Shown in pieces: positions 55,892-63,831 of a DNA stretch of 64,000 nt. The notes beneath the pieces were generated by a model that ran no database searches, was not told the origin of the DNA, and saw only the letters and a program-made list of their open reading frames with translations. Every line of letters starts with the position of its first letter. Position 1 is the stretch's first letter. Source of the stretch: Streptomyces sp. S465 (GTDB lineage Bacteria > Actinomycetota > Actinomycetes > Streptomycetales > Streptomycetaceae); contig NZ_CP114036.1 of NCBI RefSeq assembly GCF_026898115.1, positions 6,380,001-6,444,000 on the forward strand, written 5' to 3'. Both the position numbers and the translations under genes were made by a program.

Positions 55892-57085
55892 ATGACTCGT
55901 ACGACCTCAGTGATGGTGGCGGGCGCCCGTACGCCCATGGGCCGGCTGCTCGGCAGCCTGCGCTCGTTTTCCGGTGCCGACCTGGGCGGAATCGCGATCA
56001 AGGCCGCGCTGGAGCGGGCCGGGGTCGGCCCCGAGCAGGTGCAGTACGTGATCATGGGGCAGGTGCTCCAGGCGGGTGCCGGGCAGATCCCGGCCCGGCA
56101 GGCGGCGGTCAAGGCCGGTATCCCGATGAGCGTGCCCGCCTTGACGATCAACAAGGTCTGCCTCTCCGGACTGGACGCGATCGCCCTGGCCGACCAGTTG
56201 ATCCGGGCGGGTGAGTTCGACATCGTGGTCGCGGGCGGCCAGGAGTCCATGACCAACGCCCCCCACCTGCTGCCGAAGTCCCGCGAGGGCTACAAGTACG
56301 GCGCGATCGAGATGCTCGACGCGATGGCGTACGACGGGCTCACCGACGCCTTCGAGTCCATCGCCATGGGCGAGTCCACCGAGAAGCACAACACCCGGCT
56401 GGGCATCCAGCGCCCCGAGCAGGACGAGTTCGCCGCCCTCTCCCACCAGCGGGCCGCCGCCGCCCAGAAGAACGGCCTCTTCGACGCCGAGATCACACCG
56501 GTGGAGATCCCGCAGCGCAAGGGCGACCCTGTGGTCTTCGACAAGGACGAGGGCATCCGCGGCGAGACCACCGCGGAACTGCTGGGCCGGCTGCGGCCCG
56601 CGTTCGCCAAGGACGGGACGATCACGGCGGGCACGTCGTCGCAGATCTCCGACGGGGCCGCGGCGGTCGTGGTGATGAGCAAGGCCAAGGCGGAGGAGCT
56701 GGGGCTGGAGTGGCTCGCCGAGATCGGCGCCCACGGCAATGTGGCGGGACCCGACAACTCCCTCCAGTCGCAGCCGTCCAACGCGATCACCCACGCCCTG
56801 GGCAAGGAGGGGCTGACGGTGGAGGACCTCGATCTCATCGAGATCAACGAGGCGTTCGCCGCGGTCGCCGTGCAGTCGATCAAGGATCTAGGGGTTTCCC
56901 CCGAAAAGGTGAATGTGAACGGGGGCGCGATCGCCCTCGGCCACCCCATCGGGATGTCCGGCGCGCGGATCGCGCTCCATCTGGCGCTGGAGCTGCGGCG
57001 GCGCGGTGGCGGCACGGGTGCGGCGGGCCTGTGCGGTGGCGGTGGGCAGGGTGACGCGCTGATCCTCCGCGTGCCGGGGAAGTAA
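55892..57085 (+). CDS. Acetyl-CoA acetyltransferase (thiolase)
   Basis: The 397-residue thiolase condenses two acetyl-CoA to acetoacetyl-CoA or the reverse. The nucleophile is Cys90 (NKVCLSGLDAI), His is in NVNGGAIALGHPIGMSGAR, and the second Cys is in AGLCGGGGQGDA. GAAGGGACG precedes ATG 55892. It is followed after 2 bp by meaB, so the two are one transcript; 3-hydroxybutyryl-CoA dehydrogenase at 38 kb would act next. Confidence 0.95.
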   Translation: MTRTTSVMVAGARTPMGRLLGSLRSFSGADLGGIAIKAALERAGVGPEQVQYVIMGQVLQAGAGQIPARQAAVKAGIPMSVPALTINKVCLSGLDAIALADQLIRAGEFDIVVAGGQESMTNAPHLLPKSREGYKYGAIEMLDAMAYDGLTDAFESIAMGESTEKHNTRLGIQRPEQDEFAALSHQRAAAAQKNGLFDAEITPVEIPQRKGDPVVFDKDEGIRGETTAELLGRLRPAFAKDGTITAGTSSQISDGAAAVVVMSKAKAEELGLEWLAEIGAHGNVAGPDNSLQSQPSNAITHALGKEGLTVEDLDLIEINEAFAAVAVQSIKDLGVSPEKVNVNGGAIALGHPIGMSGARIALHLALELRRRGGGTGAAGLCGGGGQGDALILRVPGK

Positions 57086-57087
57086 CC

Positions 57088-58047
57088 ATGGCTGATGTGG
57101 CCACGCTGGTGGAGCAGGCGCGGCAGGGGCGGCCGCGTGCGGTCGCCCGGCTCATCTCGCTGATCGAGGGCGACTCGCCGCGGCTGCGCGAGGTGATGGC
57201 CGCGCTCGCGCCACTGACCGGGGGCGCGTATGTGGTCGGGGTGACCGGCGCACCGGGGGTCGGCAAGTCCACCTCGACCTCCGCGCTCGTCTCCGCCTAC
57301 CGGCGGGCGGGGAAGCGGGTGGGCGTGCTCGCCGTCGACCCCTCCTCGCCGTTCTCCGGCGGGGCGCTGCTCGGCGACCGGGTACGGATGTCGGAGCACG
57401 CCTCCGACCCCGGCGTCTACATCCGCTCCATGGCCACCCGCGGCCACCTCGGCGGGCTCGCCTGGGCCGCCCCGCAGGCCATCCGGGTGCTGGACGCGGC
57501 CGGCTGCGATGTGGTGCTGGTGGAGACGGTGGGCGTCGGCCAGTCCGAGGTCGAGATCGCCGCCCAGGCCGACACCAGCGTGCTGCTGCTGGCGCCGGGG
57601 ATGGGGGACGGGATCCAGGCGGCCAAGGCCGGGATTCTGGAGATCGGCGATGTGTACGTGGTCAACAAGGCAGACCGGGAGGGGGCCGACGCCACGGCCC
57701 GCGAGCTGGGCCACATGCTGGGCCTGGGCGAGGCGCGGGCGCCGGGGGACTGGCGGCCGCCGATCGTGAGGACCGTGGCGGCGCGCGGCGAGGGGATCGA
57801 CGAGGTCGTCCAGGCGCTGGAGAAGCACCGCGCGTGGATGGAGGAGCGCGGTGTGCTCGCGGAGCGCCGGATGCGGCGGGCGGCGGGCGAGGTGGAGACG
57901 ATCGCGGTGACGGCGCTGCGGGCGCGGATCGGCGATCTGCACGGGGACCGCCGGCTGGGGGCGCTCGCGGAACGGGTCGTCGCCGGTGCGCTCGACCCGT
58001 ACACGGCGGCGGACGAGCTGGTGGCGGGGGTGACCGAGCGGGGGTAG
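57088..58047 (+). CDS. meaB: Methylmalonyl-CoA mutase-protecting GTPase MeaB
   Basis: The 319-residue G3E-family P-loop GTPase gates delivery of adenosylcobalamin to, and protects, methylmalonyl-CoA mutase. Walker A is VTGAPGVGKSTSTSAL (~residues 52-66); AVDPSSPFSGGALLGDRVRM, IRSMATRGHLGGL and DVVLVETVGVGQSEVEI are MeaB signatures; VVNKADREGAD gives the guanine specificity. The C-terminal dimerisation helix region follows. ATG 57088 starts 2 bp after the thiolase stop. Confidence 0.96.
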   Translation: MADVATLVEQARQGRPRAVARLISLIEGDSPRLREVMAALAPLTGGAYVVGVTGAPGVGKSTSTSALVSAYRRAGKRVGVLAVDPSSPFSGGALLGDRVRMSEHASDPGVYIRSMATRGHLGGLAWAAPQAIRVLDAAGCDVVLVETVGVGQSEVEIAAQADTSVLLLAPGMGDGIQAAKAGILEIGDVYVVNKADREGADATARELGHMLGLGEARAPGDWRPPIVRTVAARGEGIDEVVQALEKHRAWMEERGVLAERRMRRAAGEVETIAVTALRARIGDLHGDRRLGALAERVVAGALDPYTAADELVAGVTERG

Positions 58048-58266
58048 CGGGTTCGCCCGGGTGGGCTCGGGCGCGCCGAGAGTGCGTTCCGGGTGCGGGG
58101 CCGGGGTTTCCGGGGCGTGGTCCTGGACCGTGTATGTACGGCGCCGACGGCCGTTGAGCGTGGGGTGGGCCGGTGATGGGCGCCACCCCTACACGTAAGT
58201 GTCCACAACCCCGCCCCTCCGACCCCGCCCCCTCCCGCCTCGTCGGCGGCTCTCCCCCGGTCCTCG

Positions 58267-58878
58267 TCAGTCGTCGTCGCCGTGGTCGTCATCGGCCGGG
58301 GCCTGGGTGACCTTGCCCGACTGGAGGCCGACGGTCAGGTCGTGCTCCTTGTGGTTCTTGACGACCTCGACCTCCCACACCGCCGTGTGGTCGCCGTCGA
58401 ACTCCACAGAGGTCACCGTGCCGTGGGACGCGGCCTTCCGGGCCGCCTCGGTGGCGGACACCGCGGCCTTCTTCAGCGCGGCGGCCTCGGCCGCGTCCTC
58501 GGCGGCGTCCTCGGCGTCGTCGTCCCGGTCCACCCGCTGGTCCACGACCTTGGCGTCGGAGGCGTCCAGGGTGACCTCGTGCCACGCGCCGTCCTTGCCC
58601 AGGACGTCGGCCTCCCACTGGCCGTGGTCCAGGTCGAGGGAGGCCAGCGTGCCCGGGACCGCCTTGAGGGCGGCCTCGGCGGCGTCGGAGAAGGACGCGC
58701 GGGTGGTCGTGGAGGCGCCGTCGGCCCGGTCGCCGGACTGGCCGCCGGCCCAGGCGTCCGCGGCGGCGGCGGACGAGGACGGGGCGCGGTCCGCTCCGCC
58801 TCCCGCCACGGCGAAGGCCGTACCGCCGGTGAGGAGAGCGGCCGCGGCGACGGAGGCGATGACGATGTTGCGCTTCAT
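58267..58878 (-). CDS. Secreted PepSY-domain protein
   Basis: The 203-residue protein starts MKRNIVIASVAAAALLTGGTAFAVAGG, a clear signal peptide. Two PepSY-like repeats follow (ASFSDAAEAALKAVPGTLASLDLDHGQWEADVLGKDG and the matching AAVSATEAARKAASHGTVTSVEFDGDHTAVWEVEVV), linked by an Asp/Ala-rich stretch, with an acidic C-terminus. PepSY modules often act as extracytoplasmic inhibitors or sensors. ATG 58878 is preceded by GGAGGAA. It is divergent from the OmpR-type two-component genes and probably under their control. Confidence 0.9.
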   Translation of the reverse strand: MKRNIVIASVAAAALLTGGTAFAVAGGGADRAPSSSAAAADAWAGGQSGDRADGASTTTRASFSDAAEAALKAVPGTLASLDLDHGQWEADVLGKDGAWHEVTLDASDAKVVDQRVDRDDDAEDAAEDAAEAAALKKAAVSATEAARKAASHGTVTSVEFDGDHTAVWEVEVVKNHKEHDLTVGLQSGKVTQAPADDDHGDDD

Positions 58879-58942
58879 GTGTGGGTTCCTCCCCATGCGT
58901 GTCCATCCGTGTTCGGACGACAACCACCTTGCGGGAGCGATG

Positions 58943-58981
58943 CTGAAGGTGACCTGAAGTCACCTGAAGAGTTCTTCAGGT
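58943..58981. promoter_or_regulatory. Operator-like direct and inverted CTGAAG repeats
   Basis: CTGAAG occurs at 58943, 58954 and 58964 (spacing 11 and 10 bp, the last two as ACCTGAAG), with an inverted CTTCAGGT at 58974-58981. Repeats at one helical turn are typical OmpR-family sites. They lie between the divergent PepSY and regulator genes. Confidence 0.65.
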
Positions 58982-59002
58982 TCGCTCTGGGACGCTGTCC
59001 CC

Positions 59003-59659
59003 ATGCGTTTGCTGATCGTGGAGGACGAGCGGCGGCTCGCCGTGTCGCTGGCCAAGGGGCTGCGGGCGGAGGGGTTCGCCGTCGATGTGGTGCACGACGG
59101 CCGGGAAGGGCTGCACCGTGCCCGGGAAGGGGTGTACGACCTCGTCGTCCTCGACATCATGCTGCCGGGGCTGAACGGGTACCGGGTGTGCGCGGAGCTG
59201 CGGGCGGCGGGCAGCGAGGTGCCGATCCTGATGCTCACCGCCAAGGACGGGGAGTACGACGAGGCGGAGGGGCTCGACACCGGTGCCGACGACTACCTGA
59301 CCAAGCCGTTCTCGTACGTGGTGCTGGTGGCGCGGGTGCGGGCGCTGCTGCGGCGGCGCGGGTCCGGGGCCTCGCCCGTGGTGCGGGTGGGGACGCTGAC
59401 GGTGGACCGGGGCACCCGCCGGGTGGAGCGGGACAGCCGGGAGGTGGCGCTGACCGCCAAGGAGTTCTCCGTGCTGGAGCAGCTGGCGACGCGGGCCGGC
59501 GAGGTCGTCTCCAAGCCGGAGATCCTGGAGCACGTGTGGGACTTCGCCTACGACGGCGACCCCAACATCGTGGAGGTCTATGTGAGCGCCCTGCGCCGCA
59601 AGCTGGGCGCCGGGCTCATCGAGACCGTACGGGGAGCGGGGTACCGGCTCCGTGCGTAG
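59003..59659 (+). CDS. OmpR/PhoB-family response regulator
   Basis: The 218-residue protein has a receiver domain (Asp8, phospho-Asp51 in VVLDIMLPGLNG, Lys101 in YLTKPF) and a winged helix (LTAKEFSVLEQLATRAGEVVSKPEIL, VYVSALRRKLG, RGAGYRLRA). No ribosome binding site is evident near ATG 59003, so the message may be nearly leaderless. It overlaps the kinase gene. Confidence 0.95.
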   Translation: MRLLIVEDERRLAVSLAKGLRAEGFAVDVVHDGREGLHRAREGVYDLVVLDIMLPGLNGYRVCAELRAAGSEVPILMLTAKDGEYDEAEGLDTGADDYLTKPFSYVVLVARVRALLRRRGSGASPVVRVGTLTVDRGTRRVERDSREVALTAKEFSVLEQLATRAGEVVSKPEILEHVWDFAYDGDPNIVEVYVSALRRKLGAGLIETVRGAGYRLRA

Positions 59660-61064
59660 GGTGTTCGGTTCGGTGCGGGCGCGGGCCGCGCTGGGGGCGA
59701 CCGTGGTGGTGGCGGTGGCCCTGGTGGCGGCGGGGATCGCGGTGCTCCAGGTGCTGGGCGCCGACCTGTCGGACCAGGCGCGGCTGAAGGCCCAGATGGA
59801 CGCGCGGGGCGTGGCGTCGAAGATAGCCGCCGGGGTGGGGTACCGGGCGCTGGAGCTGGACGAGAGCGTCCCGGTGCAGGTCGTGGACGACGACGGCCGG
59901 GTGCGGGCGGTCAGCGAGGACTTGGAGGCCGTGACGGGCACCGGGAGCCGGTCCGTGAAACCCGTCGCCGCCGCCGCGCCGGACGACGACGGCGACGACG
60001 GCGACGACAGCGGCGACGGCGACGCGGGCAGCGTGTCCTCCGACGAGGAGTACAGCGAGGGTTCCGCCCGGATCGACGGGGAGACCGGGGACTACGTCTG
60101 GGCCGCCGTGGAGGCCACCGACCGGCGGGGCGAGGACGTCACCGTCTACGCGGGCGCCCCGCTGGCCACCGAGCGCGGCGCGGTCTCCACCGTGCGGGAC
60201 GCGATGCTGATCGGACTGCCGCTGCTGCTGCTGGTCGTGGCCGCCGTGACCTGGCTGGTGACCCGGCGCGCGCTGCGGCCCGTGGAGGGCATCCGGCGCG
60301 AGATGGCCGCCATCACGGCCAGTACGGACCTGTCCCGGCGGGTGCCCGAGCCGGGGTCGCACGACGAGGTGGCGCGGCTGGCCCGGACCACCAATGAGAC
60401 GCTCGCGGCGCTGGAGACGTCCGTGGAGCGGCAGCGGGCCTTCGTGGCCGACGCCTCCCATGAGCTGCGCTCCCCGGTGGCCTCGCTCCGTACCCAGCTG
60501 GAGGTGGGCGCCGCCCATCCCGAACTGCTGGACGTGGACGGGGCGGTGGAGGACGTGGTGCGGTTGCAGCGGCTCGCGGCCGATCTGCTGCTGCTGGCGC
60601 GGCTGGACGCGGGGGAGCGGCCCCATGGCGAGACCCCGGTCGCGCTGGACGCCCTGGTGCGCGAGGAGCTGGCCCAGCGGACGGCGGACCGGGTGCCGGT
60701 GCGCGGCGAGACGGCGCCGGTCGCGGTGCGGGGGTCGCGCGGGCAGCTGGCCCGGGTGCTGGGCAATCTGGTGGACAACGCACAGCGGCACGCCCGGGGC
60801 GGGGTGCGGGTGGCGGTGCGTGCGGAGGGCCGGTGGGCGGTGCTGGAGGTGGCGGACGACGGTGCGGGGGTGCCCGAGGGCGAACGGGAGCGGATCTTCG
60901 AGCGGTTCGTACGGCTGGACGACGCCCGCAGCCGCGACGATGGCGGGGCCGGGCTCGGCCTCGCCATCGCGCGGGACGTGGTGGCGCGCCACGGCGGCAC
61001 CCTGACGGTCGGAGCGGCGCCCGAGGGCGGCGCCCTGTTCAGGATGCGGCTGCCGGTCGGTTAG
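59652..61064 (+). CDS. Sensor histidine kinase (HAMP, HisKA)
   Basis: The 470-residue kinase has a transmembrane helix near the start (ALGATVVVAVALVAAGIAVLQVL), an extracytoplasmic sensor of ~150 residues with an Asp/Gly-rich run, and a second helix (AMLIGLPLLLLVVAAVTWLV). HAMP, HisKA with phospho-His270 (ADASHELRSPVASLR), and HATPase motifs NLVDNAQRHA, VADDGAGVP and GGAGLGLAI follow. GTG 59652 overlaps the regulator stop. The acidic run suggests cation or antimicrobial-peptide sensing, unproven. Confidence 0.94.
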   Translation: MRRVFGSVRARAALGATVVVAVALVAAGIAVLQVLGADLSDQARLKAQMDARGVASKIAAGVGYRALELDESVPVQVVDDDGRVRAVSEDLEAVTGTGSRSVKPVAAAAPDDDGDDGDDSGDGDAGSVSSDEEYSEGSARIDGETGDYVWAAVEATDRRGEDVTVYAGAPLATERGAVSTVRDAMLIGLPLLLLVVAAVTWLVTRRALRPVEGIRREMAAITASTDLSRRVPEPGSHDEVARLARTTNETLAALETSVERQRAFVADASHELRSPVASLRTQLEVGAAHPELLDVDGAVEDVVRLQRLAADLLLLARLDAGERPHGETPVALDALVREELAQRTADRVPVRGETAPVAVRGSRGQLARVLGNLVDNAQRHARGGVRVAVRAEGRWAVLEVADDGAGVPEGERERIFERFVRLDDARSRDDGGAGLGLAIARDVVARHGGTLTVGAAPEGGALFRMRLPVG

Positions 61065-61105
61065 CGGCTGCCGGTCGGTTGGCGGCTGCGGGTCGGTCGG
61101 CGGTG
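61046..61105. repeat. 18-bp tandem repeat at the kinase gene end
   Basis: GCGGCTGCCGGTCGGTTA and two close variants start at 61046, 61064 and 61082; the first contains the last codons of the kinase gene. Minor slippage product. Confidence 0.6.
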
Positions 61106-61131
61106 GCGGCCGGGGCCGCCCCGGGGCCGCC
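61105..61131. terminator. Hairpin between convergent kinase and marR genes
   Basis: GGCGGCC/GGCCGCC with inner GGGG/CCCC pairs and a 2-nt bulge, touching the marR stop. Likely bidirectional terminator. Confidence 0.4.
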
Positions 61132-61608
61132 TCAGACCCGGCCCCGCTGGACGCGCAGATGCTCCGCGACGGGCACCAGCGATCCGTGCAGCGCCTTGAG
61201 GTCCTCCGGCGCGAGCAGATCGATGAAGTGCCTGCGCACGGAGTCCACATGGTGGGGGGCGACCTTGCGCATGGTGTCCCAGCCGTCCTCGGTCAGCACG
61301 GCGTAGAGCCCCCGCCGGTCGGATTCGCAGTTCTCGCGGCGGACCAGACCGGCGTTCTCCATCCGGGTGATCTGATGGGACAGCCGGCTCTTGGACTGAA
61401 GGGTCGCGGACGCGAGGTCGCTCATCCGCATCCGGTGGTCCTCCGACTCCGAGAGGTTGACCAGGATCTCGTAGTCGTTCATCGTCAGGCCGAACGGCTG
61501 GAGGTCCTTCTCGAGCTGGTAGGTCAGCAGCCGGCTGACGTCCAGGTGGGTGCGCCATGCACGCTGTTCCTCATCGCTGAGCCAGCGAGTGCCGTTCTCG
61601 GTCTCCAT
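61132..61608 (-). CDS. MarR-family transcriptional regulator
   Basis: The 158-residue dimeric winged-helix regulator has LTMNDYEILVNLSESEDHRMRMSDLASATLQSKSRLSHQITRMENAGLVRRE followed by the wing CESDRRGLYAVLTEDG, typical for MarR. The start is ATG 61608 (METENGTRWLSDEE); the longer reading from 61671 runs over its own promoter region. Only ~10 nt separate a TAGAAT -10-like box from the ATG, suggesting a leaderless transcript. Ligand and targets unknown. Confidence 0.92.
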   Translation of the reverse strand: METENGTRWLSDEEQRAWRTHLDVSRLLTYQLEKDLQPFGLTMNDYEILVNLSESEDHRMRMSDLASATLQSKSRLSHQITRMENAGLVRRENCESDRRGLYAVLTEDGWDTMRKVAPHHVDSVRRHFIDLLAPEDLKALHGSLVPVAEHLRVQRGRV

Positions 61609-61616
61609 GGGATGTA

Positions 61617-61630
61617 TTCTACCTATAGAA
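61617..61630. promoter_or_regulatory. Palindrome in the marR promoter
   Basis: TTCTA-CCTA-TAGAA overlaps the TAGAAT -10-like box of marR, in an A/T-rich patch also holding GAATTC. Suited to autorepression. Confidence 0.4.
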
Positions 61631-61702
61631 GTTGAATTCCGAACCAATGGATGTTGCGGGCTAGAGGTCACACGTTCGACGTTACACTCCGCACGCTCAC
61701 GC

Positions 61703-62383
61703 TCACGAACCGGTACCCCCTGTCTCGCCGACCGCTATCTCGGCCATGACCTGCTCCGTGGACTGGAGCAGTACGGTCCCCGCGCCCACGAACTCGAACT
61801 GGTGCTCCTCGCCCGAGGTGCCCCCGATGCCGGTGTGCGCCCTGATGCCCCCGAGGACACCGCGCAGATACTCGTGGTCGTAGTGGTGGCACGGGGTGGG
61901 GCAGTCCGCCCAGCCCACCAGCGCCTGCGGATCGACCCGGATCGGCGGCTCCATGAAGACCACGGGCCCATTGGAGGCGGCCACGAACTTCCCGGTGCCG
62001 ATGAGGGTGAGGAAGCCCGGCACGATCGACTGCTTCAGGGACAGCGAGGGCTGGAAGGCGAGCAGATTGCCGGACCGGATGGACAGGTTGCCGTCGTCCA
62101 GGTCGTAGGAGTTGACGTCGAAGGCGCGGTCCGCGAGCACCATCTTGCCGTGGCCCTCGGCCACCACCCAGTCCGCCGCGTGCAGCGGGGAGTGGAAGCT
62201 GTGCGCGATGAGGCGGTCGAGGTGGCCGAGCCCGACGCCCTGGAAGTCGATCTGCCCGTAGTAGGCGACCATCTTCCCCTTCTGGAGGAACCACTGGCCG
62301 TTCAGGTCCACGCTGAAGGCGTACGGATTGATGTTGTCGTCGACGGGCAGCGTCCAGGCGTCGTGGATCACGGGGCCGTTCAC
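61703..62383 (-). CDS. AIM24-family protein (third of three)
   Basis: The 226-residue beta-strand-rich protein of the AIM24/TIGR00266 type has FLQKGKMVAYYGQIDFQG, GKMVLADRAFDVNSYDLDDG, SIRSGNLLAFQPSLS and GPVVFMEPPIRVDPQALVGWADCP. GTG 62383 overlaps the upstream stop (GTGA). It is the most divergent of the trio, with a longer C-terminal half. Function unknown; mitochondrial AIM24 organises inner-membrane complexes. Confidence 0.88.
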   Translation of the reverse strand: MNGPVIHDAWTLPVDDNINPYAFSVDLNGQWFLQKGKMVAYYGQIDFQGVGLGHLDRLIAHSFHSPLHAADWVVAEGHGKMVLADRAFDVNSYDLDDGNLSIRSGNLLAFQPSLSLKQSIVPGFLTLIGTGKFVAASNGPVVFMEPPIRVDPQALVGWADCPTPCHHYDHEYLRGVLGGIRAHTGIGGTSGEEHQFEFVGAGTVLLQSTEQVMAEIAVGETGGTGS

Positions 62384-63030
62384 AGCTTCTCCTCCGATGC
62401 CTGGACGTAGACCATGCCGTTGCCGGACAGCTCCAGTTGGAACGCCTCCCCCGAGCCGCGGCCCACCATTTCGCGCCAGCCGATCGCCGTCGAGAGCTTA
62501 TTGCGAACATCACCCCGGTGGGCGACATAGGCTTGCGGATCGACATGCACCGGACGTCCCGGGCCGATCGGCAGTTCCAGCACCCCGCCGTGCGCCATGA
62601 CCGCCGCCGAGCCGTACCCCTCCAGCGTGGTGGTGAACAGCCCCTGCCCGGTGACCTGGCCGCGCACCATGCCCATCACCCCGCCCTGGGAGCCCATGAA
62701 CATCGTGCCCTGGCGCAGCGATCCGTCGAAGGCCAGCAGCCGGTCCGACTCCACGTAGAGCGTGTCGCCGACCAGGTCGATCACCTGGACGTGGTGGCCG
62801 CCGTGCCCGAACATCACCGTGCCCTGGCCCTCGACGGTCATCAGCGGGGTGGCCTCGCCCGCGACCCGCCGCCCGATCATGCCCCGCACCCCGCGCTGCC
62901 CGCCGGTGATGCTGGGGGTGAACCGTACGTCCCCGCGGTACGCGAGCATCGCGCCGCGCTGGCTGAACAGGGTCTGCCCGGGGATCACCTGGGCCTCGAC
63001 CATCCGTGAGGTCAGGGCGGTGAACGGCAT
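62380..63030 (-). CDS. AIM24-family protein (second of three)
   Basis: The 216-residue protein shares with its neighbours the pattern YRGDVRFTPS, TVMFGHGGHHVQVIDLVGDTLYVESDRLLAFDGSL, GQGLFTTTLEGYG and VHVDPQAYVAHRG. The predicted double beta-barrel has no membrane segment. ATG 63030 overlaps the previous stop by one base. Confidence 0.9.
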   Translation of the reverse strand: MPFTALTSRMVEAQVIPGQTLFSQRGAMLAYRGDVRFTPSITGGQRGVRGMIGRRVAGEATPLMTVEGQGTVMFGHGGHHVQVIDLVGDTLYVESDRLLAFDGSLRQGTMFMGSQGGVMGMVRGQVTGQGLFTTTLEGYGSAAVMAHGGVLELPIGPGRPVHVDPQAYVAHRGDVRNKLSTAIGWREMVGRGSGEAFQLELSGNGMVYVQASEEKL

Positions 63031-63668
63031 CAGAGATCGCCTCCCACCGTGTTGCGCTCACTCGGCTGCACGTACACCAGGCCGTCGCCCTCGAAGCGGA
63101 TCTGGAAGGACTCCCCGCCGCTCTCGCCTATGAGCGCGCGGAAGTTCACCCCCGACTGGAAGTGCTGCTCGAGACCGCCGGTGTGGGCGATGTACGCGCC
63201 CGGGTCGACCTGGAGCGGTGTCTGCGGGGTGACGCGCAGCACGATCGCCGCGCCGTCGGAGACGAGCGCCGCCTGGCCGGTGCCCTCGACGGTGGTGGTG
63301 AACAGGCCGTTGCCCTGCGAGGAGCCGCGCAGCCCGGTGAAGGAGGTGCCGGTACGCAGCGCGGCGTCCGTGCACAGCAGGTTGCTGGACTCCACATAGA
63401 GCTTCTCGCCGTGCAGCGACACCAGGTTGATCTCGCTCGCCCGGTCGGCGAAGTAGCACGTGCCGTGCCCCTTCACCTCCATGACCTCCATCTGTTCACC
63501 GGTGAGCCGCCGGGTCACCATCCCGCGCAGCCCCTCCCCGCCGCCCGTCCTCTTCTTGAAGGTCATCTCCCCCTCGTACGCGACCATCGAGCCGTTCTTG
63601 GCCTTTACGGAGTCGCCGGTCAGGTCGACCGCGAGCACCCTGCTTTCCTGGAGCCGAAACTGAGCCAC
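63030..63668 (-). CDS. AIM24-family protein (first of three)
   Basis: The 212-residue protein starts at GTG 63668 (VAQFRLQESRVLAVDLTGDSVKAKNGSMVAYEGEM), with GTCYFADRASEINLVSLHGEKLYVESSNLL, GNGLFTTTVEGTG and LQVDPGAYIAHTGG matching the second member. Three tightly overlapping paralogues imply a hetero-oligomer. It is divergent from the DUF3817 gene. Confidence 0.9.
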   Translation of the reverse strand: MAQFRLQESRVLAVDLTGDSVKAKNGSMVAYEGEMTFKKRTGGGEGLRGMVTRRLTGEQMEVMEVKGHGTCYFADRASEINLVSLHGEKLYVESSNLLCTDAALRTGTSFTGLRGSSQGNGLFTTTVEGTGQAALVSDGAAIVLRVTPQTPLQVDPGAYIAHTGGLEQHFQSGVNFRALIGESGGESFQIRFEGDGLVYVQPSERNTVGGDL

Positions 63669-63771
63669 GGAGCCGACGGTATCGGCCCCTGACGTCGGTG
63701 GACAGGGAGCACGGGGCAGCGCGGGTGCCCCCGGGGCGGTGACCGCCCGCGCTGCTGCGACAATGGGCGAA

Positions 63772-63795
63772 GGCTTGTGCATTCCTTCACAAGCC
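63772..63795. promoter_or_regulatory. Perfect palindrome between divergent AIM24 and DUF3817 genes
   Basis: GGCTTGTG-N8-CACAAGCC, 8-bp arms, lies about 100 bp before the first AIM24 gene and 37 bp before the DUF3817 start. Good shape for a dimeric repressor site. Confidence 0.5.
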
Positions 63796-63831
63796 ACTCC
63801 GTGTCCTCTCTCTTCACGCGAAGGTGCTCTC

